A stretch of 32,129 bases of DNA from Planctomycetota bacterium (lineage in GTDB: Bacteria; Planctomycetota; UBA8742; JACQVU01; JANLHZ01). Position 1 is the stretch's first letter. Every line of letters starts with the position of its first letter. The position numbers were made by a program, and so were the translations under genes. The stretch spans positions 1-32,129 of the forward strand of contig JANLHZ010000010.1 in the NCBI GenBank assembly GCA_024653775.1. The letters run 5' to 3'. Positions 1 through 8,106 of the stretch are shown piece by piece. The notes beneath the pieces were generated by a model. It had not been told where the DNA came from. It searched no databases and saw nothing but the letters and a program-made list of their open reading frames with translations.

Positions 1-129
1 TAGCCATAGTTCCGATGAGTATTTGACGACCGAGAGCGAAGCGAAGATGGCGTGAAAATGAGATGCGAGATGGATACTTTATTTATTTTAGCCTCCTTAA
101 CGGCGTCGAATAGATACTTTCATTCGCAC

Positions 130-265
130 AACTGTTCACGGGGTAGTTCGCAGTCTATAGCGGGATTCTGTAGTAGTGTGCTCGTGAGAGCATATTTTCG
201 CGGTGTGGCGGATCAAAAAACGCCTTACTGCGTCACTACGAACGCGAGCTACCCTGTGAACAGTT
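130..265. repeat. 22-bp inverted repeat with 92-base spacer
   Basis: The arm at 130-151 (AACTGTTCACGGGG...TTCGC) pairs with the arm at 244-265 (GCGAG...GAACAGTT). Twenty of 22 positions are Watson-Crick. The other two would be G-U wobble pairs in a + strand RNA, so the RNA stem is unbroken. This could be the stem of a structured RNA or the ends of a small MITE-like element. No terminal duplication is evident. Confidence 0.6.
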
Positions 266-355
266 ACCTATACCCGCGGGATTATGGTGGTCTATAGTCC
301 TTAAGGACGTGTAAAATAATAACCAACCTGGAGCTACGATCCGAGGTCGAATAAT

Positions 356-382
356 AGTGCGCTATAGTGCGCTATAGTGCGC
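356..382. repeat. 10-bp tandem repeat (AGTGCGCTAT)
   Basis: AGTGCGCTAT occurs at 356-365 and 366-375, followed by a partial unit AGTGCGC at 376-382. The period is close to one DNA turn. A perfect palindrome AACTATAGTT follows at 397-406 and a further CTATAGTT at 410-417. Such spacing suits cooperative protein binding on one DNA face, but no known operator was recognised. Confidence 0.7.
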
Positions 383-440
383 GGAAACGAAGCGGCAACT
401 ATAGTTTTGCTATAGTTCGCCGATATCGAAGAATCGGAAT

Positions 441-1445
441 TCAGTCGTCGGTTTCTTCGTCATCGAATTCATCTTCGAATTCCTCCGGCGGAGGCTTTTT
501 CTTTTTTCCAGGTTTCCTTTCAGGATCGACTTCGTCCGAAGGCGCGACAAAAAACTGGTTCATAAAAAAGTCCTCGAACGAAAGTCCTGCGTATCCGTCG
601 TCGGTATTTTTGAGGCGGTCGCGCTTTTTCGGCTCGAACGCGTCGTCGCCGAGGATCTGCTTCGTCGCGCGTTTGAACAAATCGTCGAGCGGCTGCTTTT
701 TAAGAGTGTCACGAAGCTTCAAAGTATAGCGAATAATCGAAATCCCGTCGCGGACGCTATAGTCGCTTCCGCCGGCGTGACTGCTCTGCAGGAAGTCGAC
801 GGTCATCTGCAATAGTTTGTCCGGCGCGAAGCCTATGTTGTAACGGAGGATCGCTATCTCTTCCTCGCGCTCCGGAAACTCCATCGAAATCATAGGTGAA
901 AGCCGTGAAAGAATGTAGTCCGGAACTTCGTACGTGCTCGAATCGTCGTTCATAGTGACACAGCAGCGAAAATCCGGATGAGCTTCGATCTTGATACCCG
1001 CGACTATGGATTCCGCGTACCTGCGATGATCGAGCAGCGGCGCGAGGCTCGCCCAGCTTTTTTCGCTCATGCGGTTCGCCTCGTCCAGAATGCACGCGCC
1101 GCCCGTAATCGCGGCGCTCATCAGCGGGCTTGCGTGGTAGATGATCTTGCCCTTGTCCGACAGCACAGGCGTTACGATCAGATCCTCAGGCCGCGTATCC
1201 ATCGTGCACTGGAAAATGTAGACGTCCTTCTTCATCAGATTCGCGGCGGCCTGGGCGAGTGTGGTCTTGCCCATTCCGGGCTTCCCGATGATCCTAGGCG
1301 TCAGCGGCAGATCGTCTTTATGCACGACGTGCCAGCACGCCTGTAACTGCGTGAGGACTTCCTCCTGTCCGATCCACTGCGCTTTCTTCGCCACCGGAAT
1401 CGAAAGAACGAGGTCGATATCATCAACTTTGTGGTGCCTTGTCAT
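441..1445 (-). CDS. MoxR-type AAA+ ATPase
   Basis: A 334-residue AAA+ ATPase of the MoxR kind. These chaperone-like ATPases usually act with VWA- or DUF58-domain partners. Visible motifs are Walker A (G54-KPGMGKTT), Walker B (CILDEANR, about 118-125), sensor 1 (TMND, about 164-167) and a probable arginine finger in SRLSP (about 180-184). The segment with DEANR...LDHRRY matches the MoxR core. The C-terminus (about 314-334) is a lysine/proline stretch followed by a strongly acidic tail, which is unusual and may bind a partner. The ATG start has no clear ribosome binding site. No VWA or DUF58 gene lies beside it in the window: 440 non-coding bases follow on the downstream side, so any partner is elsewhere or beyond the edge. 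Confidence 0.85.
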   Translation of the reverse strand: MTRHHKVDDIDLVLSIPVAKKAQWIGQEEVLTQLQACWHVVHKDDLPLTPRIIGKPGMGKTTLAQAAANLMKKDVYIFQCTMDTRPEDLIVTPVLSDKGKIIYHASPLMSAAITGGACILDEANRMSEKSWASLAPLLDHRRYAESIVAGIKIEAHPDFRCCVTMNDDSSTYEVPDYILSRLSPMISMEFPEREEEIAILRYNIGFAPDKLLQMTVDFLQSSHAGGSDYSVRDGISIIRYTLKLRDTLKKQPLDDLFKRATKQILGDDAFEPKKRDRLKNTDDGYAGLSFEDFFMNQFFVAPSDEVDPERKPGKKKKPPPEEFEDEFDDEETDD

Positions 1446-1496
1446 CGGAATTGATTTTATGATAGACGAGTCACAAATGCTATCGGAGCCGAAGAA

Positions 1497-3065
1497 ATGA
1501 ACATTCGTAATTCGTCACTCGCGTTTCGTCGTCGTATTCGCCAGGTCCCCTGCGCGATCGTCCTGATGACGACGTTGTTCGCCGCTGCCAGTTTGCGCGC
1601 CGAGGAACCAGGGTATGAATGGTGGCCGGAAGATCTGCCGGACTTTTCGTGGGCGGGTTATGACGCGGGGGAAAGCGAGTTCCAGCTTCCGGAGCGGGTT
1701 TTCAAAATCGAGGACTTCGAAGGATTTCCGGACGACGAAGAGGACGACACCGACGCGCTGCGCAAAACCATCTCAGCGGCGGAGGAAGGCGACGCAGGCG
1801 GCGTGGTCCTGCTTTCCGAGGGACGCTACATCCTCAAAGAGGACGTGCGCGTTCGGAAGGACCGCGTTGTAATCCTAGGCGCGGGTTCCGGAAAAACGGT
1901 GTTCGACTGCCCGAAGTCGCTCAGCGATATGCACGGCTACGAAGCTGGCTGGAGCTGGTCGGGAGGGATGATCCAGTTCAACCCAGGCGGCTCGAGCGAG
2001 AAAATCGCGGAGGCCAGGCTGCTCACGCAGGCGGGGGATGACAGGCTTGTCGTCAGTCCACTTGAGGACGTCCACACCCCCATAAATCCCGGCTGGTACA
2101 TGCTCCAGTGGTACAACGACAAGGGCGCGGATACGCTGCTTGACCATCTCTACGGCGGAGTCGTCCCGCAGGCGAATATGGGGCAGGAGCTTCGGGACTC
2201 GGAAGGCGCGCGGGTGCGGGAGTGGATTTATGTCACGAGTTCGCGCGCGCTCGAAGATGAGTATCAAGGACTAATCGAACTGACCATCCGACAGCCGCTC
2301 CGGATCGACGTCCGTCCCGAGTGGAAGTGCGAAATCATCGCGCGAAAACCGATGATGAACTCCGGCATCCGGGGAGTCGGCTTCGAATTCCCGCTGACGG
2401 AATACCCGGGGCATCTGAAGGAGGTCGGCTACAATGCGATAGCGATGTCGAGCGCGGTGAACTGCGTCATCATAGACGTACGGACCCTCAACGCCGACAG
2501 TGGGATCTTCGTAAGCTCCTGCCGGTGTCTGACCATCGACGAAGTAACGATCGCAGGGAGATACATGCACCACTGCATCTGCGTATCGTGGAGTTCCGAT
2601 TGCCTCGTGACGAACTGGCGGATCGAGGCTCAACACCGACACGGAACGACGATCTCATGGACCGCGCACGGGAACGTGTTTTCGCGCGGCTTCGGGCATC
2701 AGCTCGCGATGGATTCACACCGCGCCGCGTCGTTTATGAACCTGCACACCGATATCGAGATCGACCACGGCGCGACGATGCAGTACCCATTCCGCAGCGG
2801 TGGAAGCGCGCCGAGGGGTCCGCACAGCGCAAAGCAGAACGTCTACTGGAACATCCGCAACACGTTCCGCGGAAGGCCGGACGAAACCACCCGCATCGGT
2901 CCCGTGCGCGAATGGCCGCGGGGCGTATTCGTCGGCTGGACGGGGACGCGTCCGCTCGAAATGCCTCCGATCGCGAATCTGCGGCAGCAAGTCGTGCTGC
3001 TGAACGAAGTTCCTGAAGTTCCGGACCTGTACCTCTACCAGCGCAAACTGCGCATCGGAAGATGA
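1497..3065 (+). CDS. Exported right-handed beta-helix (pectate-lyase-like) protein
   Basis: A 522-residue protein with a long basic N-terminus and hydrophobic stretch (about residues 18-35) ending in an ALA-like cleavage site before EEPGYEWW, so it is probably exported. Residues of about 75-130 (DDTDALRKTI...GGVVLLSEGRYILKEDVRV) match the start of pectate-lyase-3/glycosyl-hydrolase-28-like beta-helices, where a supposedly infinite set of rungs begins with a D-T-xA motif. The central part has the alternating short strands expected of stacked coils. Catalytic residues cannot be assigned, so it may be a polysaccharide lyase/hydrolase or only a surface structure. Its ATG follows GGAG and GAAG. 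It is divergent from the MoxR gene (51 bases between starts) and convergent with the next gene (6 bases). Confidence 0.7.
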   Translation: MNIRNSSLAFRRRIRQVPCAIVLMTTLFAAASLRAEEPGYEWWPEDLPDFSWAGYDAGESEFQLPERVFKIEDFEGFPDDEEDDTDALRKTISAAEEGDAGGVVLLSEGRYILKEDVRVRKDRVVILGAGSGKTVFDCPKSLSDMHGYEAGWSWSGGMIQFNPGGSSEKIAEARLLTQAGDDRLVVSPLEDVHTPINPGWYMLQWYNDKGADTLLDHLYGGVVPQANMGQELRDSEGARVREWIYVTSSRALEDEYQGLIELTIRQPLRIDVRPEWKCEIIARKPMMNSGIRGVGFEFPLTEYPGHLKEVGYNAIAMSSAVNCVIIDVRTLNADSGIFVSSCRCLTIDEVTIAGRYMHHCICVSWSSDCLVTNWRIEAQHRHGTTISWTAHGNVFSRGFGHQLAMDSHRAASFMNLHTDIEIDHGATMQYPFRSGGSAPRGPHSAKQNVYWNIRNTFRGRPDETTRIGPVREWPRGVFVGWTGTRPLEMPPIANLRQQVVLLNEVPEVPDLYLYQRKLRIGR

Positions 3066-3071
3066 CCTCTT

Positions 3072-3563
3072 TCAGTTTGTATGCGTCTCGTTCCCGGACT
3101 CCGGCGAGGCTTTGATTTCCGGCGCGGCAGGCGGACCGTTTGCTGTCTCGGTTTCAGCTCGAAGGGTTTTGAGCTGGTCCATGAACGCGCCAAGTATCTT
3201 GGTCGCCTGCTGGAAATTCAGGAACGTGTAGATCGAGATGATGAAGAACATCGACGCGACGATGATGCAGCACCACGTCAGGAACCAAAGTTCGCCGATC
3301 TTCTTAAGCTCGGCTTCGCTTTTATCTTCAGGACGCGAATCCATCTGGGTCAGAGTCGAGGCGGGATCGACTTCCCGATTCGGCGCGACGTCCGGAACGG
3401 GCGTGGACTCTCCTCCGCCTTCAGCCGGGGCGCCAGTGGCTGCTTCAGGCGCCTCGACGCCCTCGGTTTGCGAGGCGGAAACCTCCGCAAGATCGTTCGC
3501 CGCGAAAAGAAGTTCGGGTGACGCCACGAAAATGACCAGTATTGCAAGAATTCTTGTAAGCAT
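3072..3563 (-). CDS. Single-helix membrane protein, possibly CcmD-like
   Basis: A 163-residue protein counted from the ATG at 3563; a TTG at 3575 in frame is less likely because the signal sequence begins at MLTRILAILV. It has a cleavable-looking signal peptide (ending near LLFA), an acidic Ala/Pro/Glu-rich linker (about 20-85), one transmembrane segment (about 94-115, FLTWCCIIVASMFFIISIY) and a polar tail. It follows the ccmC-like gene on the same strand with about 34 bases between. CcmD is a small one-helix partner of CcmC, and the helix-plus-basic-tail layout is compatible, but this protein is much longer, so the assignment rests on context only. Confidence 0.6.
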   Translation of the reverse strand: MLTRILAILVIFVASPELLFAANDLAEVSASQTEGVEAPEAATGAPAEGGGESTPVPDVAPNREVDPASTLTQMDSRPEDKSEAELKKIGELWFLTWCCIIVASMFFIISIYTFLNFQQATKILGAFMDQLKTLRAETETANGPPAAPEIKASPESGNETHTN

Positions 3564-3597
3564 AATTTCGTCCAATGTTGCGAATTCAGATTGTAAA

Positions 3598-4377
3598 CTA
3601 ACCTTCGACCGCGGCGTTGCGTTTCAGCGAAGCGATTATCTGAACGTGTTCGTCGATCATCGATTTGAGCGCCCTCGCGGAATCGCGAACGCGGATCGCC
3701 TCGACCGCGTAGAGATACAGTCCGAAAAGCAGAAGCAGCAGCGCGCTTCCGGCTGTCGCGAGCGTGATCTGGCTTTCATAGGTGCTGAAAATTCCGGGGA
3801 GGGCTTTCGCGCCGGGGTGGACGGTATCGATGTTTTCCGCCGGTTTCCACCAGTAGACGCTCTGGTTCACGACGATCATCATAGGCGACGCGAACAGCAC
3901 GTAGACCGCGCAGAACCTCGCGCGCTTGCTCGGCTCGTCGATCGAAGAGCGTAGAAGTTTGTACGCGAGGTAGATCACGAAAAGGATCAGAGTCGTCACC
4001 AGCCGCGGCTCGCTCCAGAGCCAGTAGGATCCCCATTCCGCCTTGGCCCAGATCATTCCGCAGCCTAGGACCGTGCCGAAGCAGCAGAGGCCGAAGAACA
4101 CGCCAACGTCGGAGCGTACGTCGCGCTTCAAGTCCCTGGCGAGGAGATAGAAAATCGCGTCGATCGCCGCGAGAACGAGGAAAAGATAGCCGATGATCGC
4201 AAGCGGCATCTTGTAGAACAGGATGCGGTAGACCTCGGTCATTTTTGCGACGTTGGGCGCCCAGGTGAACGCCATCGGAAACGAGACGATAAGGAGCACC
4301 GCTCCGAGCATGCAGAGCCATAGCGCGGCCTTGCTGGGCTTCACGGTCTCAGGAATGGTCGAGGTCAAAAGACTCAT
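3598..4377 (-). CDS. ccmC: CcmC/CcsA-family heme-handling membrane protein
   Basis: A 259-residue protein with about six hydrophobic helices and the tryptophan-rich heme-binding segment of the CcmC/CcsA family (WGSYWLWSEPR, 115-125; family form WGxxWxWD or WTWEPR). It would act in the inner membrane in cytochrome c maturation, presenting heme to CcmE. A conserved-looking periplasmic histidine is H187 in TVHPG. The other heme-ligand position, the His of the family motif (Y/I)HVP, appears as K56 in FYKMP, and one extra residue lies in W-S-E-P-R. A strong GGGAGG lies 8-13 bases before the ATG. No ccmA, ccmB, ccmE or ccmF is in the window, so the system is split or reduced. Confidence 0.8.
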   Translation of the reverse strand: MSLLTSTIPETVKPSKAALWLCMLGAVLLIVSFPMAFTWAPNVAKMTEVYRILFYKMPLAIIGYLFLVLAAIDAIFYLLARDLKRDVRSDVGVFFGLCCFGTVLGCGMIWAKAEWGSYWLWSEPRLVTTLILFVIYLAYKLLRSSIDEPSKRARFCAVYVLFASPMMIVVNQSVYWWKPAENIDTVHPGAKALPGIFSTYESQITLATAGSALLLLLFGLYLYAVEAIRVRDSARALKSMIDEHVQIIASLKRNAAVEG

Positions 4378-4490
4378 TTTTCAGCCTCCCGGGACGATTT
4401 CAAGTCTCGCGGTATTTGTGTGTCCGAAACGCAATTCCGATGTATATTTATAAAGTTTGCGACCTGCATCAACGAATTTGAAGGAATTCG

Positions 4491-5699
4491 ATGGCTCGTG
4501 ACATTGCAGTACTAACATATTCCGGCGGCGTCGACTCTCTGCACAGAGCGTTCGCGCTCTCGAAGATTCACAAAATGGAGGTCCACACCGTCGGCGTCGA
4601 CACGGGCGGAATCACGGGCAAGGAACGAATCGCGGCGATAAACAGATGCGAGCAGAATCTCGGGCTGCGAAGAACCGAATTCGTGGACTCGAAGGCAAGC
4701 GCGCTTAAATATTTCGTTCCGTACCTCACGCTCGGACTGTTTTCGCCGCTCGAACTCGCGATGCCGGCAATAAGCGCGGCAAGATTTCTCGAGGCGAAGG
4801 AGGCATCTAGCATCGCGCGAAAAAACGGAGCGAAATGCATCGCGTACGCCGGACTCGCCGCTCATACCGCAAGGCTGATGGAAACGTCCCTTTCGCTGTT
4901 CGCGCCGGGAATTCCGGTTGCGCCAAGCTCGGAAAAAGAAATGCTTTCGCGGGAGGACAAAATCGCGGAATTAAAAGGCGCGGGGCTGATTTTCGATCGC
5001 GCGGAAGAAATATACAGTATAGATCATGCGCTCTGGGTTAGCGTGGCATTCAGAAAACCTCCGGTAATCGCCGGGTCGTCCCAACCGGAGGGTTATTTGA
5101 AACGCGATCTCGACAATGCGTCGAAAAAGGTCAGCGACCGTCTGCGCGATCATCGGATCGGATTCACGGAAGGGCTTCCGATCTCTCTGGACGGCGCGAC
5201 GCATCCCCTCCCGGAGATGATGGAAAAACTCGGCGCCATCGCTCACCAGCACGGCATCGGAACGGAGCCGGGTACACTGTCGAGTCCGCACGACGTGAGA
5301 CTTCGCGCGTTTGTAGACGCCGCGGCGTGGGAGGTGGTCCGCGTAGCTCTGAAGGGAATTTTCGAAGTGGTGCTGACGTACCAGCAACAAAATCTGCTTC
5401 AGACGATCACCGGACGATACGCGGAATTGCTTTCGAGAGGACAGTACTACAATCCTGTAATGCGGGATATGGAAGCGCTGATGGATTCGGTTCGAAAACT
5501 CGTCTCAGGCGAAGTCGTTATCAAGATCGGGATGGGTTCGTGTAAACTCGCGAGCGTCGATTCGCCACGGGACTTCACGTCAAGCCCGCTGCTGAACGTC
5601 GGCAGCGGCAATGATATCTGGAACTTCCGTGACGCGCAGGGCGCCGGACGTCTGGACGGGCTTACCGCGCAGCTAGTGCGCAGGTTTCTCACGGAATGA
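4491..5699 (+). CDS. Divergent argininosuccinate synthase homologue (PP-loop enzyme)
   Basis: A 402-residue protein that follows ArgG along its whole length. It has the ATP PP-loop (Y10-SGGVDS16), a D-T-G pocket (37-39), the region GAKCIAYA (113-120) matching ArgG GAxxxxHG, I177-DHALW before the subdomain break (family DENLW), G255-IG matching GVGR, and a SVDSPRDF tail matching GRESPLSLY. The ArgG signature TGKGNDxxRF, which contacts citrulline and aspartate, is replaced by G121-LAAHTARLM. An ATP-dependent ligation by adenylation is therefore likely, but probably not of citrulline with aspartate. AAGGA precedes the ATG. It is followed after 4 bases by a radical SAM gene, so both are surely co-transcribed and likely share a pathway. 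Confidence 0.8.
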   Translation: MARDIAVLTYSGGVDSLHRAFALSKIHKMEVHTVGVDTGGITGKERIAAINRCEQNLGLRRTEFVDSKASALKYFVPYLTLGLFSPLELAMPAISAARFLEAKEASSIARKNGAKCIAYAGLAAHTARLMETSLSLFAPGIPVAPSSEKEMLSREDKIAELKGAGLIFDRAEEIYSIDHALWVSVAFRKPPVIAGSSQPEGYLKRDLDNASKKVSDRLRDHRIGFTEGLPISLDGATHPLPEMMEKLGAIAHQHGIGTEPGTLSSPHDVRLRAFVDAAAWEVVRVALKGIFEVVLTYQQQNLLQTITGRYAELLSRGQYYNPVMRDMEALMDSVRKLVSGEVVIKIGMGSCKLASVDSPRDFTSSPLLNVGSGNDIWNFRDAQGAGRLDGLTAQLVRRFLTE

Positions 5700-5703
5700 G
5701 CTT

Positions 5704-7734
5704 ATGACTAAAATCCTTTTCTCCTCGGTCTGCAAACCAATCGGGCCGAGCGTCGGAGACACTACCTCCGTGGGTTATGAACTGCTTCACGGACAGGTCA
5801 CGAGATCGCAGGGCATATACTCGCCAAGGGTTGTCCACAAGCAGTTCGCGCTCGATTACATCGCCGAAAATCTCGACGCCCCTTCGACAGTGCTTCACTA
5901 TCCTGCGAGGGAGCACTTCATCAAAGAGCTGAAGAAAGGTCCGGAGATCGTCGGGATTTCATTCGTCTTAAGCACCGCGCACCACATGATCGAAATGTGC
6001 GCGCTCGTGCGCGAGTATGCTCCCGGAGCGAAGATCGTCCTCGGCGGCTACGGAACCGTGATGGACGACGACGAGCTTACACCGCATTGCGACGCGATAT
6101 GCCGCGAGGAAGGCGTCGGCTTTATGCGGAGGTATCTTGGGGAGGAGGAACTTCCCGTCGAAAAGTTCACCCACCCGGAACTGACGAGCAGACTGCGGAT
6201 ATTCGGGATTCCGATAGCGCACACCGCAATGATCTTCGCTGGGCTTGGCTGCCCGAACGGCTGCGATTTCTGCGCCACGTCCCACTTTTTCAGGCGCGAG
6301 CACATAAAACTCCTCGCCACGGGAGATGCGATCTACGAAACCATGGAGTCGTTCCAGAGCAACGACCCGGATTGCGAATTCACGATCCTCGACGAGGATT
6401 TCCTGCTCAATGAAAAACGCGCGAGACGGTTTCTTCAGCTTTGCCGGGAAAAGCAGCGATCGTTCCCAACCTTCTGTTTCGCGTCGGTGCGCGCGCTTTC
6501 GAAGTTCACTTACGAGGAACTTCACGAAATGGGAATCGACGGCATCTGGGTCGGGTACGAAGGAAGGGAGTCTGGATACGACAAGCACCACGGTCGCGAC
6601 ATCGACGAACTCATCCGCGATCTGCAGGCACACGGAATATCGGTGCTGACGTCGATGATCGTCGGCATTCCGTATCAGACCGCCGAAATCGCAAGAAAGG
6701 AATTCCGCGGGCTGATGGAAGATAAGCCGTCGCTGAGTCAGTTCCTGATTTACGGACCGACGCCCGGCACCCCGTTTTACGAGAAGGTTGTCAGGGAAGG
6801 ACTTCTGCGCGATGAAATGCTGAGCGATCGAGCAAAGTATTACAAAAGCTGCACAGGCTTTAAGTCAATGGTCAACCATCCGTTCATGCCTCCGGAGGAC
6901 ATCGAGGCGCTTCAGGAGGAATTCTACAGGGAAGATTTCAGGATTCTGGGACCGTCGATTTTCCGGATGATAGACGTCAAGCTGAACGGCTATCTAAAAT
7001 ACAAGGACTCCGAAAACCCGATGCTTCGGAAGAAAGCCGCGGAGTTCAGGGACAAACTTGCGAAATACCTTGCGGTGCTTCCCGTCGGCATCGTCGGACC
7101 GCAGGTTTCCTTAAAAAACCGTCTGCTATATCTGAAGCGGTATTTCCAGATTCTTTTCGCGACCTCGTTCGCGCAGAAGGCGATGGTCCTCGCGGCTCCG
7201 ATCATGCTTGTCGCCGCTGCGATTACATTCATCACAAGGCTGTTCAACTTTGGCGAGCACCCTGTATCGAGGTACCACCACTATTTTGGACGGAAGTCGA
7301 TGCAGAAACCCGTGAAGCTGGCGACGACTCTTTACAATCTTCTGCACGTGCGAAGAGAGACGACCTGTATCCCGTTCTGGCGAAAGCTGAGCTGGAGAGC
7401 GATAATGTCTCTTCGATTGTCGCCAAAGTTGTGGCTTCCTCGCAGGGATGCGCTCGAGGACTGGATGCGCAGGGCGAGGCAGAAACTTCAGGGCAAGGGA
7501 TTCGAGACGGATGGCCTCGATGAAATGCGCACACAGATCTACGGCCTGCATGCGAGGTTCGACGCCGCGAAGAGACGCTACAAACAGTTCAAGGCGGAAG
7601 TTGGTTCCCGCTCGCGGGAGAAGCTCGCGGAACTGAAGTCCGACATCAAGGCCGCGAAGGCGGAACTCAAGCGAAGAATCGTTGAAATGCGCCTCACCAT
7701 CCGCCTTGCGTACGCGGGTGAAACCGCGGAGTGA
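5704..7734 (+). CDS. B12-binding radical SAM protein with membrane/coiled-coil tail
   Basis: A 676-residue protein. Residues 1-165 resemble a cobalamin-binding Rossmann domain (VGISFVLSTAHH, then KIVLGGYGTVMDD). The radical SAM cluster motif is C183-PNGC187-DFC190, followed by an ELP-like barrel with DEDFLL (about 228-233) and GIDGIWVGYEG. The B12-binding/radical SAM group includes BchE-like cyclases, methylases and ring-contracting enzymes, so the reaction could be methylation or C-C bond formation. After about residue 400 comes a long extension with a hydrophobic segment (about 495-516, AMVLAAPIMLVAAAITFI) and a charged helical end (590-670) likely to form coiled coil, pointing to membrane attachment. 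It starts 4 bases after the ArgG-like gene, suggesting translational coupling. The substrate is unknown. Confidence 0.85.
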   Translation: MTKILFSSVCKPIGPSVGDTTSVGYELLHGQVTRSQGIYSPRVVHKQFALDYIAENLDAPSTVLHYPAREHFIKELKKGPEIVGISFVLSTAHHMIEMCALVREYAPGAKIVLGGYGTVMDDDELTPHCDAICREEGVGFMRRYLGEEELPVEKFTHPELTSRLRIFGIPIAHTAMIFAGLGCPNGCDFCATSHFFRREHIKLLATGDAIYETMESFQSNDPDCEFTILDEDFLLNEKRARRFLQLCREKQRSFPTFCFASVRALSKFTYEELHEMGIDGIWVGYEGRESGYDKHHGRDIDELIRDLQAHGISVLTSMIVGIPYQTAEIARKEFRGLMEDKPSLSQFLIYGPTPGTPFYEKVVREGLLRDEMLSDRAKYYKSCTGFKSMVNHPFMPPEDIEALQEEFYREDFRILGPSIFRMIDVKLNGYLKYKDSENPMLRKKAAEFRDKLAKYLAVLPVGIVGPQVSLKNRLLYLKRYFQILFATSFAQKAMVLAAPIMLVAAAITFITRLFNFGEHPVSRYHHYFGRKSMQKPVKLATTLYNLLHVRRETTCIPFWRKLSWRAIMSLRLSPKLWLPRRDALEDWMRRARQKLQGKGFETDGLDEMRTQIYGLHARFDAAKRRYKQFKAEVGSRSREKLAELKSDIKAAKAELKRRIVEMRLTIRLAYAGETAE

Positions 7735-7743
7735 CCGATCATG

Positions 7744-7995
7744 TTACCCGATTTCATCGAGCGTCGGAGCATCGTAGGCGATCAGCACGAAAAGCTCTCG
7801 CGGACCATGCGCGGGCATCACGAGGATTTTTTCGACGTCCGCGGTCCTGCTGGCGCCCGTGATTATCGTCGTCCAGACGCCGGGGGATTTTTCCGCGCGG
7901 CACTCCGCGAGATAATAGCCAGGGTAGTGATAGATGGCGTCCGCCTTGGAAAACGATAAACGCGGCGTCATCAGGGGATGCAGTCTCTGGTCAAT
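7744..7995 (-). pseudogene. Truncated duplicate of the lutC-type 3' end
   Basis: The reverse strand encodes about 75-80 residues (best seen from 7971) that repeat the C-terminal third of the neighbouring LutC-type protein. Both share TTIITGASRTADVEKILVM, then AHGPRELFVLIA and DAPTL. The DNA is also highly similar: 7747-7860 against 8144-8257 has only scattered changes. The copy lacks the N-terminal two thirds, and its frame ends early at GG-TAA where the intact gene runs on for about ten residues. It begins just after the stop of the radical SAM gene. This is a degenerate tandem duplication; the upstream boundary is approximate. Confidence 0.85.
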
Positions 7996-8106
7996 ACAGC
8001 ATAAAGTTAAATAAAAATTGATTTGCTATTTATTCACGACTCGTGACACTATGTATATCATATACTTTATATGATATTATATATGATAATTACGTGTTAT
8101 GGCTAT
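7972..8106. other. AT-rich spacer with hairpin
   Basis: This spacer separates the lutC fragment from the intact gene. It is much richer in A+T than its surroundings and carries a perfect 10-bp hairpin (8055-8064 with 8068-8077, loop CTT), just past the end of the intact lutC-type gene. It could stop or stabilise that transcript, but it has no T-tract typical of intrinsic terminators. Confidence 0.5.

Larger units (their letters stand above)
1..440. other. Non-coding region rich in CTATAG words
   Basis: No convincing gene is seen; the only open frame (52-297) has no family-like features. The stretch lies downstream of the leftward MoxR gene. It holds a 22-bp inverted repeat (130-151 with 244-265), a 12-bp perfect palindrome (297-308), a 10-bp tandem repeat (356-382), and six CTATAG hexamers starting at 155, 292, 362, 372, 399 and 410. 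Whatever the region does, it looks structured rather than random. Confidence 0.6.

Noticed and set aside
52-297. 81-codon open frame at the left end
   Set aside because: It crosses the inverted repeat and CTATAG region, lacks a ribosome binding site, and shows no protein-like pattern.
313-326. 14-base word AAAATAATAACCAA also at 28089-28102
   Set aside because: A single AT-rich 14-base match in a window of this size is expected by chance.
2321-3016. 231-codon frame inside the beta-helix gene
   Set aside because: An Arg-rich shadow frame of the G+C-rich real gene, with no family features.
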